Below, one piece after another: positions 34,575-43,892 of a stretch of DNA of 64,000 nucleotides. The notes under the pieces are model-generated. The model ran no database searches, had not been told where the DNA came from, and was given only the letters and a program-made list of their open reading frames with translations. This stretch comes from Bacteroides sp. GM023 (GTDB lineage Bacteria; Bacteroidota; Bacteroidia; Bacteroidales; Bacteroidaceae). Every line of letters starts with the position of its first letter. Position 1 is the first letter of the stretch. The translations under genes and the position numbers were made by a program. The stretch is taken from contig NZ_JAAXGE010000002.1 in NCBI RefSeq assembly GCF_014750685.1, forward strand, positions 248,001 to 312,000, written 5' to 3'.

Positions 34575-36896
34575 CTAGAATTTGAAATTATCAATTTTCA
34601 CATACACCCTATATTCCTTGATTTGTCCGGGTACCCCTCTTTCTGCACGGGGCAGGCATTTAAACCCAGTGACAGTCTGCTTTTCTCCCAAGTCAATGAT
34701 TATCTGATGAGGAAAATCAGGCTTCTCTACCGTTCGCCAAAAAGTGGACTCTTGCAAGTCGAAAACTTTATCGGCTGTAAAGTTACCTTTGTCCGTTTCT
34801 TCACTATCGGCATACACGACACTCCATGCATCACGCGACACAGGTAATCCGTCAGCTCCCAACACATCCAATTCGGCAATAGCCGCCACAGTCTTTTCAT
34901 CGAAGGAAGATAATCCTTCTAAACAAAAATAGCGCCCCTCTACCGGAAATGGGAATTTAATTTCCTGCCACCCGTTACCTTGGGTAAACCGGCCATGCAT
35001 CACAACCTTTTCTCCGGTAAGATTCAGGTTCTGCCCCTCTTTACGGTGTGTTTCGGGAGTGTTTTTCCGCAGCATATCCAGTATCGGTTTTTCCAATCCA
35101 CGAACAGATGCCTCTCGAGGTCCTTTTAAGTCCAACACAATAATTTCATTCTTCCCTTTTCGTAACCAACATCCGGGCATATACAATGTTTGTTGAGGTC
35201 CTATCTCCCAAAAACGACCGATAGCGTGCCCATTTACCCATACCATACCTTTACCCCATGTAGACATATCAAAGAAAGTATCCCCCACTTTATCCAGATT
35301 GAACGTTGCCTTATAATATGCAGGCATCGTCTGTACCTCGCTCTTCCGGTATTTCATACTGCAAACAAATGAATAGTCTACCGGGAAACTATAAACCTCC
35401 CAATTAGATAAGGCGGTAGGAATGCCATTCTCTATAATCTCAACCTTCTCTGTAATACCCTTTCGGTCATGGATAGACCAGCCGAAGTTCACACGTCCCA
35501 TCGCTTCTACCAATATATCCAGTCGTGTACCTTCTTTCAGAGGGGGAAGTTTGGTCGTAAATTCGCGATGTCGGCGATCTAAACGTGCCAGCAGCTTACC
35601 GTCAGCAAAAACCAGTGCCCAGTCATGCACTTCTGTTATCTTTATTACTCCACCTTTAATGGATGCAGGAAGCGTAGTACGATAAAGAATACTCCCCCAG
35701 CCCTGGTCAAACTGTTCCATTGGCTGAATATCTGCCGATTGTCTGGATTTAGGTAAATTAGTGAACAAGGGTGCTGCTTGTGTGAAATGTATCTCCGGTA
35801 CCTCTATCACCGGATAGCTTTCGGGGATTGCAGGTAACGATTCTCCCGGTTTCAAGTAATTCGAAAGCAAGGTTCTCAACTGATGGAATTTATCAGTAAC
35901 CCAGCCCGCTTCACTAATAGGGGCATCATAATCATAAGAACTACACATGGCAGAATAAGCCGGATTATTTGCTCCTCCCCAATGCCCGAATGTAGTTCCT
36001 CCATGCGCCATGTAAAGACTGAAGGAGATATCTCGGTCAAGCATATCTTTAATGCCTTGTACCATTGTTTTAGCAGCACGTGTCTCATGCTTGCGCCCCC
36101 AATGATCGAACCAGCCACTCCAAAACTCACTACACATCAACGGTGAATCAGGACGTTCTTTCTTTAGTTCCTTAAACTGATTGTCAATGTTGGCCCCCGT
36201 GCCAAAATTCAATGTCCAAAGCAGATCATCAAGGCCATTTTTCTTGAAGGTCGAGTTCCAGTCACATTGAAACAAAGGTACGTCGGTAAATCCTGCATTG
36301 CGTACCATATCCCGGATAGTGGAAACATATGTTTTATCTGTCGCATATGCTCCATACTCATTTTCAACCTGCACCATAATCACATTGCCACCACGATTTA
36401 TCTGCAAACCGGCAAGCTGCTTGCCCACCGCATTCATAAATTTACCCACACGTTCTATAAAATAGGGATCCATCGTGCGCACTTTCACATCTTTCTTTTT
36501 CAATAGCCACCAAGGTAAACCGCCCATCTCCCATTCCGCACAAACATAAGGACCGGGACGGACTATGACATACATACCATGTTTCTGCGCCAAACGGCAG
36601 AATTTGACAATATCCTTATTTCCGGAAAAGTCAAACTGGTCGAGACGTTGTTCATGTAGATTCCAAAAAATATAGATGCAAATGGTATTCATACCCAATG
36701 CCTTGCACATCTGGATACGATGTTCCCAATAGGGTTCTGGAATACGGGGATAATGAATTTCTGCCGCCTTGATAACAACAGGCTCGTTGTTTACCAAAAA
36801 TGAACCGTTGCCAATAGAAAATGTTTGTTTTTCCTGTGCTGTCGCCTTCATTACACACACACAGATGAGAACCAACATAACAACTAAATACTTCAT
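34575..36896 (-). CDS. GH35 beta-galactosidase, secreted
   Basis: 773 residues from MKYLVVMLV (36896), which gives a normal signal peptide ending ATAQ; ATGs at 36917 and 36947 are possible. The TIM barrel begins with IHYPRIPEPYWEHRI and PGPYVCAEWE. The acid/base Glu is in VQVENEYG (about residue 180) and the nucleophile Glu in CSEFWSGWFDHWG (about residue 275), both GH35 signatures. Beta domains and a C-terminal discoidin-like module (LDVLGADGLPVSRDAW ... IIIDLGEKQTVTGFKCLPR) follow. Cleaves terminal beta-galactosides. It lies 163 bases behind the glycan-binding lipoprotein gene, with a hairpin between them. Confidence 0.92.
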   Translation of the reverse strand: MKYLVVMLVLICVCVMKATAQEKQTFSIGNGSFLVNNEPVVIKAAEIHYPRIPEPYWEHRIQMCKALGMNTICIYIFWNLHEQRLDQFDFSGNKDIVKFCRLAQKHGMYVIVRPGPYVCAEWEMGGLPWWLLKKKDVKVRTMDPYFIERVGKFMNAVGKQLAGLQINRGGNVIMVQVENEYGAYATDKTYVSTIRDMVRNAGFTDVPLFQCDWNSTFKKNGLDDLLWTLNFGTGANIDNQFKELKKERPDSPLMCSEFWSGWFDHWGRKHETRAAKTMVQGIKDMLDRDISFSLYMAHGGTTFGHWGGANNPAYSAMCSSYDYDAPISEAGWVTDKFHQLRTLLSNYLKPGESLPAIPESYPVIEVPEIHFTQAAPLFTNLPKSRQSADIQPMEQFDQGWGSILYRTTLPASIKGGVIKITEVHDWALVFADGKLLARLDRRHREFTTKLPPLKEGTRLDILVEAMGRVNFGWSIHDRKGITEKVEIIENGIPTALSNWEVYSFPVDYSFVCSMKYRKSEVQTMPAYYKATFNLDKVGDTFFDMSTWGKGMVWVNGHAIGRFWEIGPQQTLYMPGCWLRKGKNEIIVLDLKGPREASVRGLEKPILDMLRKNTPETHRKEGQNLNLTGEKVVMHGRFTQGNGWQEIKFPFPVEGRYFCLEGLSSFDEKTVAAIAELDVLGADGLPVSRDAWSVVYADSEETDKGNFTADKVFDLQESTFWRTVEKPDFPHQIIIDLGEKQTVTGFKCLPRAERGVPGQIKEYRVYVKIDNFKF

Positions 36897-36990
36897 TGTT
36901 TTTAAGAATAATGCCATAGACAATTTATTTTGATTTATTTTCACCAAGAGTTATTGTTGTAGACTTTGTAAGTTATCACATTCTGACTAT

Positions 36991-37030
36991 CAGAAAAGGC
37001 TGCCTAAAATAAACTTTAAGGCAGCCTAAT
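36991..37030 (-). terminator. Hairpin between the surface lipoprotein and GH35 genes
   Basis: On the minus strand AGGCTGCCT / AGGCAGCCT stem, 13-base loop, then TTTTCTG. It may partly terminate and lower GH35 expression relative to SusCD. Confidence 0.65.
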
Positions 37031-37058
37031 CCTGATTACTATTGATTAATTACATCTA

Positions 37059-38603
37059 TTATTTTCCATAGAGTTTAAGTTCCGAAATCGCAACTGCAGG
37101 CCAACCGGAATTACCTGTCGGTTTTACAGTCTGATCATATACACCAGTTTGTTCCGCCCAAGTTTTACCTTTATATGACTTTAAGACAGCGAAACGTAAA
37201 GCAACTATTTTTTTTCCATTTAGTTCGATATATTGCTGCTCCATCTCGCTATACTTGTATATAGTCTGATTAGTAGCTGTTCCAATAGCATTATCCTCTT
37301 CTGACGTTGGCGTTCTTAACTTATTTCCTATCATCATTTCTTCCGTTAATGGCATCCAATCAACCCCACCTTCTTCTTTACCATAAATCCTGATTACGTG
37401 TGGTTTCAAATCGCTCCATTTTACTTGCATGAAGAAATCAAGTTTTTTAGACAAGGTGAAACCTGCATTTTTGATATTAATATCTATATATTGCCCATAT
37501 ATCGGGTCATTATAAGGTTCATCTATAGAATTACCAGAGGTACCGTTTTTACCGGTATGAGTTTGCCATACCCAACTAGGGCTGCCATCAAATATACGGA
37601 ATGGCAGATAATTATTACTTCCTCCCAAATCGGAGCCGCTAGCAGTCACTATATCATCATTAGGAGCATTCAACAGAATATTTAAATATGGCAATATATC
37701 CTTATATTCTAAATGTATATAGCATATTTTATCACTCACCTCAAATGGAAGTGGTGCGCCTGTGATATTCTTCAGCACGATTGGTAATAAATAGTCACCC
37801 TCTTGCAGATTATTATCAGAGTTCAACTCCACACTCAAACTTTTAGAAAAGTCATTGGCAGTAAATGCAACAGATGATGGCAACTCATAATTTGCTTCAG
37901 GCAACAACTGATATGTTATCCCGGTAGCAGAGTTATCATTATTGTATTTATTAACCAACTCTTCCAGTTCAGCCCGATTAGTATTCAGATTCACAGTAAA
38001 AGTCCATTCATTGAAGTAATCGAACAAGATACTTGTCTCAAATTTCACAGGGTCATCACCAACTCCCATTGTTATTTTATGTACCCCCATATGCTCGAGC
38101 GAAACTGTAGGAGTAATGACATTAGGATGTAGTAATAACGAATTTTTGTATTCATAGACACTATGACCGTCACTTTCAAGACGGACAGGCAATATGTACG
38201 ACTGGGTCAAATCCAGATTTCCTATATTACTTTTTAGCACAAATTTCACAGGCACTGCTTCTTGACCTGGTTCAAATGATATTTTAGCCGGCATAGTATA
38301 ACAATCGGCAGGAAGCAACTTAAAATTCGAACCATAACCAGCATTATATGCAGCCAATTCTTCTTCCGTAAATACAACCAACGAAGCATCACCAGTTACG
38401 GAAGGAGTAGTTCCTCCTTTAGACACATATGTCTCAAAAGTAACATCCTGCCCGATATTATAGAACTCAATGTCTACTACTCCGCTCGTTTTCATGTGAA
38501 GTACAGACGCATATTGCTCCTGATCGTACGCAACGTCATCAGTACAGGCGGTATTACACGCAAGCGCTGTAGTCAATAATGAAATTAAAACTATCTTTTT
38601 CAT
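37059..38603 (-). CDS. Surface glycan-binding lipoprotein (DUF1735-type)
   Basis: 514 residues. Lipobox ALACNTAC (Cys about residue 16-20) with signal peptide. Two DUF1735 (BT_3987-like N-terminal) repeats: one around residues 40-150 (DVTFETYVSKGG...YTMPAKISFEPGQEAVPVKFVLKS) and one around 165-300 (KFETSILFDYFNEW...YELPSSVAFTANDFSKSLSVELN). A C-terminal discoidin-like domain of about 190 residues (FRIFDGSPSWVWQTHTG...WPAVAISELKLYGK) is likely to bind glycan. Third gene of the SusC-SusD operon and a typical surface glycan-binding protein. Confidence 0.85.
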   Translation of the reverse strand: MKKIVLISLLTTALACNTACTDDVAYDQEQYASVLHMKTSGVVDIEFYNIGQDVTFETYVSKGGTTPSVTGDASLVVFTEEELAAYNAGYGSNFKLLPADCYTMPAKISFEPGQEAVPVKFVLKSNIGNLDLTQSYILPVRLESDGHSVYEYKNSLLLHPNVITPTVSLEHMGVHKITMGVGDDPVKFETSILFDYFNEWTFTVNLNTNRAELEELVNKYNNDNSATGITYQLLPEANYELPSSVAFTANDFSKSLSVELNSDNNLQEGDYLLPIVLKNITGAPLPFEVSDKICYIHLEYKDILPYLNILLNAPNDDIVTASGSDLGGSNNYLPFRIFDGSPSWVWQTHTGKNGTSGNSIDEPYNDPIYGQYIDINIKNAGFTLSKKLDFFMQVKWSDLKPHVIRIYGKEEGGVDWMPLTEEMMIGNKLRTPTSEEDNAIGTATNQTIYKYSEMEQQYIELNGKKIVALRFAVLKSYKGKTWAEQTGVYDQTVKPTGNSGWPAVAISELKLYGK

Positions 38604-38639
38604 GTTTTTTAATGCTTAAATCTATAAGTATTTTTGTTC

Positions 38640-40589
38640 TTAATATCCCGGAGCCTGAACCAGGTTCAAGTTCTTAGAGCTTTCTTCGAAACCGTAAGTA
38701 GCCAAATACATACGATCATTCCAGGTGAAAGGCTGATTTATTACCATCGGTGTATTGAAAGTTTCGAAAGACGGATTTTTCACCATGCCATTCAAGCCAC
38801 GACGTTTGCCAGCTCCCAAATACTCAGGTCCTTTTGCCCAACGGTGTACATCATGCAAACGGTGTCCTTCACCCCACAGTTCACAAAAACGTTCGTTACG
38901 CACCCATTCCATAATATCATAGCCGGATTCTGTAATCATTTGCTTTGTAGCTTCGGGGATTCCGGTACGTTTGCGTACAGGATTCAAATATTTAATAGCA
39001 TTATCTTCATCATTAAGCGCCGCATAACATTCAGCCACATTCAGGTAAAGTTCTGCCATACGGATAAGCGGGCGCGGTCCTTTCTTCCAACTTTGGCTTC
39101 CGGATGTTGTACGCACATGTCCCGGACTAATGAATTTCTGATTAAAATAACCTGTAACACAATTATTACGATTAAAATTATCCGGATCATATCCTTGTGC
39201 AGCGCTATTTTTTATATCTACGATCAACGGCTTATTATTGGCATACTGCGTTGACCAATCACCACCGTCGAAAGTCATCCATGCATAAAAACGCGGTTCA
39301 CGCCCTACATTCATTTTTATTATATCAGGACGCTGAGCATCTACGTTTGCTCTTTCAAAGAGTCTGTAGTCTGTAGGCTCCTTTAAACGTGTTCCGTCCG
39401 CCATATAGAATCGTTCAATGGAATTCAAAGTCGGATTTACACCTGCATAGCCATTTATCCAGTTTCCATTATTCTGCTTAAGTACACGATTTGGCATAGA
39501 AGCAGTAAGAAAAGAGTCATTATCTAAGTTTACTCCCCAGATAAATTCGGTATTGCCATCATTCGCACGTGCTGTTACCAAATAGCGAAGCATTAGTATT
39601 TTTTCCTTAAACTCATCGGTAATACCATCACCCGGAACATATACCTTATCTAAGGTAATATTATCACTCTTATACCGTTTCATCACCGTTTCATCCACTT
39701 CACCGTTGGATGTAAGGCCATACAGGCAATATCCGGTTTGCTGAGCATACTCCAGTACCTCTCTGCAAGCTTCAAGTGCACGATGCCATTTTCCTTCATC
39801 ATAACTTTTGCTCACTAATTCCTTTCCGTAGTTCTTACCTTTATATTCAGTTTCCACCTTGTTTGTCCAGGTCGGATAAGGGAATTCTCCATTCCATAAA
39901 GGAGAAGCAGCGTAAAGCAGCACTCTGGCTTTCAAGGCCATAGCGGCAACATGCGTTGCACGGCCTGTTTCATTTGTATTACGTTTGTCTTCCAGAGGAT
40001 GTCCTGCCAATACCTTTTCATCTATGGTATCAACAATCCAGTCAACGGCTGCGTCATAATGCCAACGTCCTCCATATTCCTCTTGGGTAGTCTCAATTCC
40101 TGCTATTTTATCAATAATCGGTGAAGGACCATAGAAACGAAGAAGCTCCGAATGATAATAGGCCAGCATAAAATATGCCTCTGCTTCCCATGCAATCCGC
40201 TCCATTTCTGTAATACCACGTGCTTTGGGCAATTCCTGCAGGAACAGTAAGGTCTGTCCAATATATTTACAATTAGTAGTCCAACGTTCGTCTGCCGGCT
40301 GGTTCTGATTACTTTGGTCGTACGCAATTTTTTGGTCTCCTCCCTGCCATAAGGGTGGATTTACATATTCATCCGCAGCACCCTCACTGGCATTATATCG
40401 TATTGGATTAACAATGCCTGCATAACAGGAAGAAAGAAAACCCAAAGTTGCATCCGCATCTTTAGTCGCATCATACAAAGTCGCTTGTTCTGGGGGGACA
40501 ATGTCCAAAAAGTTACAGGAAGTCATAACTGCCCCACATGAGAGGAACAGTGCACTACTAAATATTTTTATATTATCAAATAATTTCAT
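38640..40589 (-). CDS. susD: SusD/RagB family outer-membrane lipoprotein
   Basis: 649 residues. Signal peptide with lipobox AVMTSCNF. SusD features are RITEMERIAWEAEAYFMLAYYHSELLRFYGPSPII (TPR-like), YLNVAECYAALNDEDNAIKYLNPVRKRTGI near the C-terminus and the closing EGHRLHDVHRWAKG. It sits on the outer leaflet as the lid of the SusC pore and captures oligosaccharides. Directly follows SusC (12 bases), so the two form the transport pair of the locus. The symbol is used by homology only. Confidence 0.95.
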   Translation of the reverse strand: MKLFDNIKIFSSALFLSCGAVMTSCNFLDIVPPEQATLYDATKDADATLGFLSSCYAGIVNPIRYNASEGAADEYVNPPLWQGGDQKIAYDQSNQNQPADERWTTNCKYIGQTLLFLQELPKARGITEMERIAWEAEAYFMLAYYHSELLRFYGPSPIIDKIAGIETTQEEYGGRWHYDAAVDWIVDTIDEKVLAGHPLEDKRNTNETGRATHVAAMALKARVLLYAASPLWNGEFPYPTWTNKVETEYKGKNYGKELVSKSYDEGKWHRALEACREVLEYAQQTGYCLYGLTSNGEVDETVMKRYKSDNITLDKVYVPGDGITDEFKEKILMLRYLVTARANDGNTEFIWGVNLDNDSFLTASMPNRVLKQNNGNWINGYAGVNPTLNSIERFYMADGTRLKEPTDYRLFERANVDAQRPDIIKMNVGREPRFYAWMTFDGGDWSTQYANNKPLIVDIKNSAAQGYDPDNFNRNNCVTGYFNQKFISPGHVRTTSGSQSWKKGPRPLIRMAELYLNVAECYAALNDEDNAIKYLNPVRKRTGIPEATKQMITESGYDIMEWVRNERFCELWGEGHRLHDVHRWAKGPEYLGAGKRRGLNGMVKNPSFETFNTPMVINQPFTWNDRMYLATYGFEESSKNLNLVQAPGY

Positions 40590-40601
40590 AACTGTCAGTT
40601 G

Positions 40602-43600
40602 TTAGAAGGTTAATTGTAGCCCGATATTAAATGTACGCTGTAATGGATAAGAATTCCAACTCAATTCAGGATCCCATTCTTTGAAAGGACTGAATACTGC
40701 AAGATTGTCACCAGTAAGATATACACGTCCGTATTTAAATGAATAACCTAATTCCAATTGTTTGAGACGAAGGTAATTACCATTGCGCAACCAATAAGTA
40801 CTGTTTACCGTGTTATTAGCGCGGTCTCCATCCAATATTGCCAGGCGAGGATACTTGGCATTCGGATTAGGATTGGCTTCACTCCAATAGTCGTCCGCAA
40901 TGAATTCAAATATATTATATTCGGTCTGCCCAAATGGATGAATACCGCTTAACATAATCTTGCGCATACCTGCTCCATTGAAAAACACGCCAAAATCGAA
41001 TTTCTTCCAGGTGAGGTTCAAACCAAAACCATACTGAATGCGAGGAATACTACTATAGTCTGAAATCACACCATAGTCATTTTTGTCAATTACACCGTCT
41101 CCATTCAAATCACGATACTTAATATCACCAACCTTAGGTGTACTACCTAAATCCTGTTTAGCATGTCCGGCTATTTCTTCTTCACTCTGGAATAAACCTT
41201 CGGCCAAATAACCTTCTGTGACCGTACTAATTCTTCCGGTCATCAGTTTCCACTCATAGGGATAGCTCGGTTCATCTTTGAATACATATTCGTGAGCGGC
41301 ATAAGAGAAGGTTCCACGTAAATCTACTCGCCAGTCTTTATTGATCTGATATGCATAACTTGTGCTGAGTTCATATCCCCAACTATCCATTTTTCCTTGA
41401 TTGAACCATGGCACTGCATCACCATACCCCAATGCTTTCGGCCATGCGGAACGTTGCATCAAAATACGGTCGCGCTTTTCATAATAATAGTCGAAAGTAA
41501 GATTCCAATTCCGGAACAAAGTCAGGTCAAGTCCCACGTCAAACTTTTTGGCACGTTCCCAACAAGGATTAATTACTGCATATTGCGTAACTTGAGGACC
41601 TTTTGGGGAACCAATCCAGTCATCACCAAAGTTGAATCCAATCTCACCTAATTTCACTGCATCCAGATAAAGAAAATCAGCCGGATAGCCGTGAGTATTA
41701 TCACTACCTACCAAACCGAAGGTAGTTCTTAACTTCATGTTATCAATTACGCTAGTAAGTGGCTTGAAGAATTTTTCATTGCTGATTACCCAACCTAAAG
41801 ATACAGCAGGAAAGAATTCAAAACGACCTCCATCCGGCAATACTTCACTACCATTATAACCAAAATTAAATTCAGCCAGATAGCGATGGTCATAATCATA
41901 GGTAAAACGTCCGGAAAAGCCTTGATTGCGATGAGGAAGTACATCCGAACGATATTCACGTTGCATATACTGTAACATTCCAGTCACATTGTGATTGCCA
42001 AAACGACGTTTGTAGTCTAGTTGGAACTGTAGCAAAAGAGTATTATCACCATTCTTGCTAATTCCAGACTGGGAAATATATTCAGTACCTGAAGTACCCA
42101 ATGGCTTCACTTCCATAGACGGATTTGAAGGATCGTATGTACCATTGACCAATTCGTAATAATAAGGTTGGATAGAACGGTTGTAAGAACTCGTTGAATA
42201 ACTCTTAAAGTTGACGAGACCGTTTACCGACAATCCTTTAGTAACAAAGGATAAATCCTGGTCAATACGTACTGATGTATTCAATGTATTCATATTCTGC
42301 TCCTTAAACGAAGTCACCATATCGGCATACGGGTTAGTGTAAAGAGTGTTACCACTTAAAGTAGCATTACCGAACTTAACGTGTTTGTCTCCTTCTTCTG
42401 CCGGATAGTAAGCGGGAAAATTGATTGGGTTGACCGTCAGAGTCTTTTTAAACAGGTCGGAAGTTGAATAATTAGGTCCTTTATACTTACGAATTTGTGC
42501 ATTCATATTTAAACGCACTTTCGTAGTCGGAGTTAATTTCACCTGAATATTGTTCTGAAAGTTATAAGCCAGATTGTTGATGTTATTGTCCCATGAATAG
42601 ATTTTGGGGGAATCAAGCAAACCCGTATCATGATTTACGTTCAAGCTTAAATAATAGGTAACCTTTGAACCACCACCCTGTACGTTGATATTAGCACGTT
42701 GGCTCATGGCCATATCTTTGAAAATCAAATCACCCCAATCTACATCCGGGTAATAGTAAGGATTAACATGATTCCGTGTATTCTGTATGGTAGTGTCATC
42801 ATAACGTGCCACAGCCGAACGGTCGCGTGTCAACTGCGCTTCATTATACATCTCCATCCAGGTAGCACCATTCACAAACTTCGGAAAATTTGTCGGAGTA
42901 TGAAACGCATTCTCTAATGTTACATTAATCTTTGTTTTAGAATTCTCCATTCCCGACTTTGTTGTCACAATCATAACACCGTTAGCACCACGTGCGCCAT
43001 AGATTGCAGTGGCTGAAGCGTCTTTCAGAATTGTAAACGATTCAATCGTTTCAGCAGGAATATTATTCAGGTCACCTGATGATATTTCGACATCATCCAA
43101 CAGAATAAGCGGAGTGGCGCGTCCACCAAATGTAGAAATACCACGAACATAAAATGTAGAAGCTGATCCCGGTTCACCACTATTAGTATTGACAAATACA
43201 CCCGCCAGACGTCCTGCCAGGGAATTAGTTAGTGATGAACTCGGAGATTTCAGTTCCACACCTTTAATTGTAGAAATAGCCCCCGTGACACTGATCTTCT
43301 TTTGTGTACCAGAACCTACTACTACTACTTCGTCCAAAAGTTCATTATCAGAATGAAGTTTGATGTTAAGAACGCCTAAATCTTCAACCGGAACTTCACG
43401 TGTCTTATATCCTACATAAGAGACCACAAGTACGCTTCTACTATTTACCACAGAAACAGAATAAACTCCATCGAGATTTGAGATGACACCTGTAGTAGTA
43501 TTTTTCAATCGGACGGTGGCGCCCACAATAGGAGTACCGTCTACCGCATCCGTGATTACCCCCGTAACAACTCTTTTCTTTTGCTGTTGAACCGATGTCA

Positions 43601-43709
43601 CTTTACCGGCCTCACTTGTACCGCTTTCCGCCATAGCCACTTGATAGCTGAAAGCCGGGATAGTCAAAGCCAAGAACATTGCGCAGGCAATTTTACTGGA
43701 ATGTTTCAT
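40602..43709 (-). CDS. susC: SusC/RagA family TonB-dependent transporter
   Basis: 1035 residues from MKHSSKIACAMF (43709); a longer frame to 43850 lacks a signal peptide at its front and runs into site E, so it is rejected. Signal peptide, carboxypeptidase-D-like CarbopepD_reg domain (GVITDAVDGTPIVGATVRLKN), TonB box near DEVVVVGSGTQKK, plug domain (LAGRLAGVFVNTNSG ... TILKDASATAIYGARGANGV) and a 22-strand barrel to the C-terminal GLQLTF. Imports oligosaccharides across the outer membrane with SusD. First gene of the operon. Confidence 0.95.
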   Translation of the reverse strand: MKHSSKIACAMFLALTIPAFSYQVAMAESGTSEAGKVTSVQQQKKRVVTGVITDAVDGTPIVGATVRLKNTTTGVISNLDGVYSVSVVNSRSVLVVSYVGYKTREVPVEDLGVLNIKLHSDNELLDEVVVVGSGTQKKISVTGAISTIKGVELKSPSSSLTNSLAGRLAGVFVNTNSGEPGSASTFYVRGISTFGGRATPLILLDDVEISSGDLNNIPAETIESFTILKDASATAIYGARGANGVMIVTTKSGMENSKTKINVTLENAFHTPTNFPKFVNGATWMEMYNEAQLTRDRSAVARYDDTTIQNTRNHVNPYYYPDVDWGDLIFKDMAMSQRANINVQGGGSKVTYYLSLNVNHDTGLLDSPKIYSWDNNINNLAYNFQNNIQVKLTPTTKVRLNMNAQIRKYKGPNYSTSDLFKKTLTVNPINFPAYYPAEEGDKHVKFGNATLSGNTLYTNPYADMVTSFKEQNMNTLNTSVRIDQDLSFVTKGLSVNGLVNFKSYSTSSYNRSIQPYYYELVNGTYDPSNPSMEVKPLGTSGTEYISQSGISKNGDNTLLLQFQLDYKRRFGNHNVTGMLQYMQREYRSDVLPHRNQGFSGRFTYDYDHRYLAEFNFGYNGSEVLPDGGRFEFFPAVSLGWVISNEKFFKPLTSVIDNMKLRTTFGLVGSDNTHGYPADFLYLDAVKLGEIGFNFGDDWIGSPKGPQVTQYAVINPCWERAKKFDVGLDLTLFRNWNLTFDYYYEKRDRILMQRSAWPKALGYGDAVPWFNQGKMDSWGYELSTSYAYQINKDWRVDLRGTFSYAAHEYVFKDEPSYPYEWKLMTGRISTVTEGYLAEGLFQSEEEIAGHAKQDLGSTPKVGDIKYRDLNGDGVIDKNDYGVISDYSSIPRIQYGFGLNLTWKKFDFGVFFNGAGMRKIMLSGIHPFGQTEYNIFEFIADDYWSEANPNPNAKYPRLAILDGDRANNTVNSTYWLRNGNYLRLKQLELGYSFKYGRVYLTGDNLAVFSPFKEWDPELSWNSYPLQRTFNIGLQLTF

Positions 43710-43802
43710 TTCATTGATTTTTTTAATTAGACTTATTATTGAGTTAACTTTAGTTTTTAACTGTCCAAAGGTCCATATAATGAAAGGAAACGACTTTGTT
43801 TT

Positions 43803-43829
43803 GCGTACAGAAATGTTTGTTATTCGTAC
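43803..43829. promoter_or_regulatory. Locus-wide motif, site E (SusC promoter)
   Basis: GCGTACAGAAATGTTTGT followed by TATTCGTAC on the plus strand, 95 bases before the SusC ATG. Weakest of the five sites but with CGTAC-x-GAA and TATTyGT in the same spacing. Confidence 0.45.
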
Positions 43830-43892
43830 AAAAGAACAAAAAGAATACAAAAAAGTAATATCAGCACAGTTTTCCCTGTCTTCTAGTAAACA

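Noticed and set aside
43710-43850. Longer start of SusC
   Set aside because: 47 extra residues before a normal signal peptide and overlap with site E.
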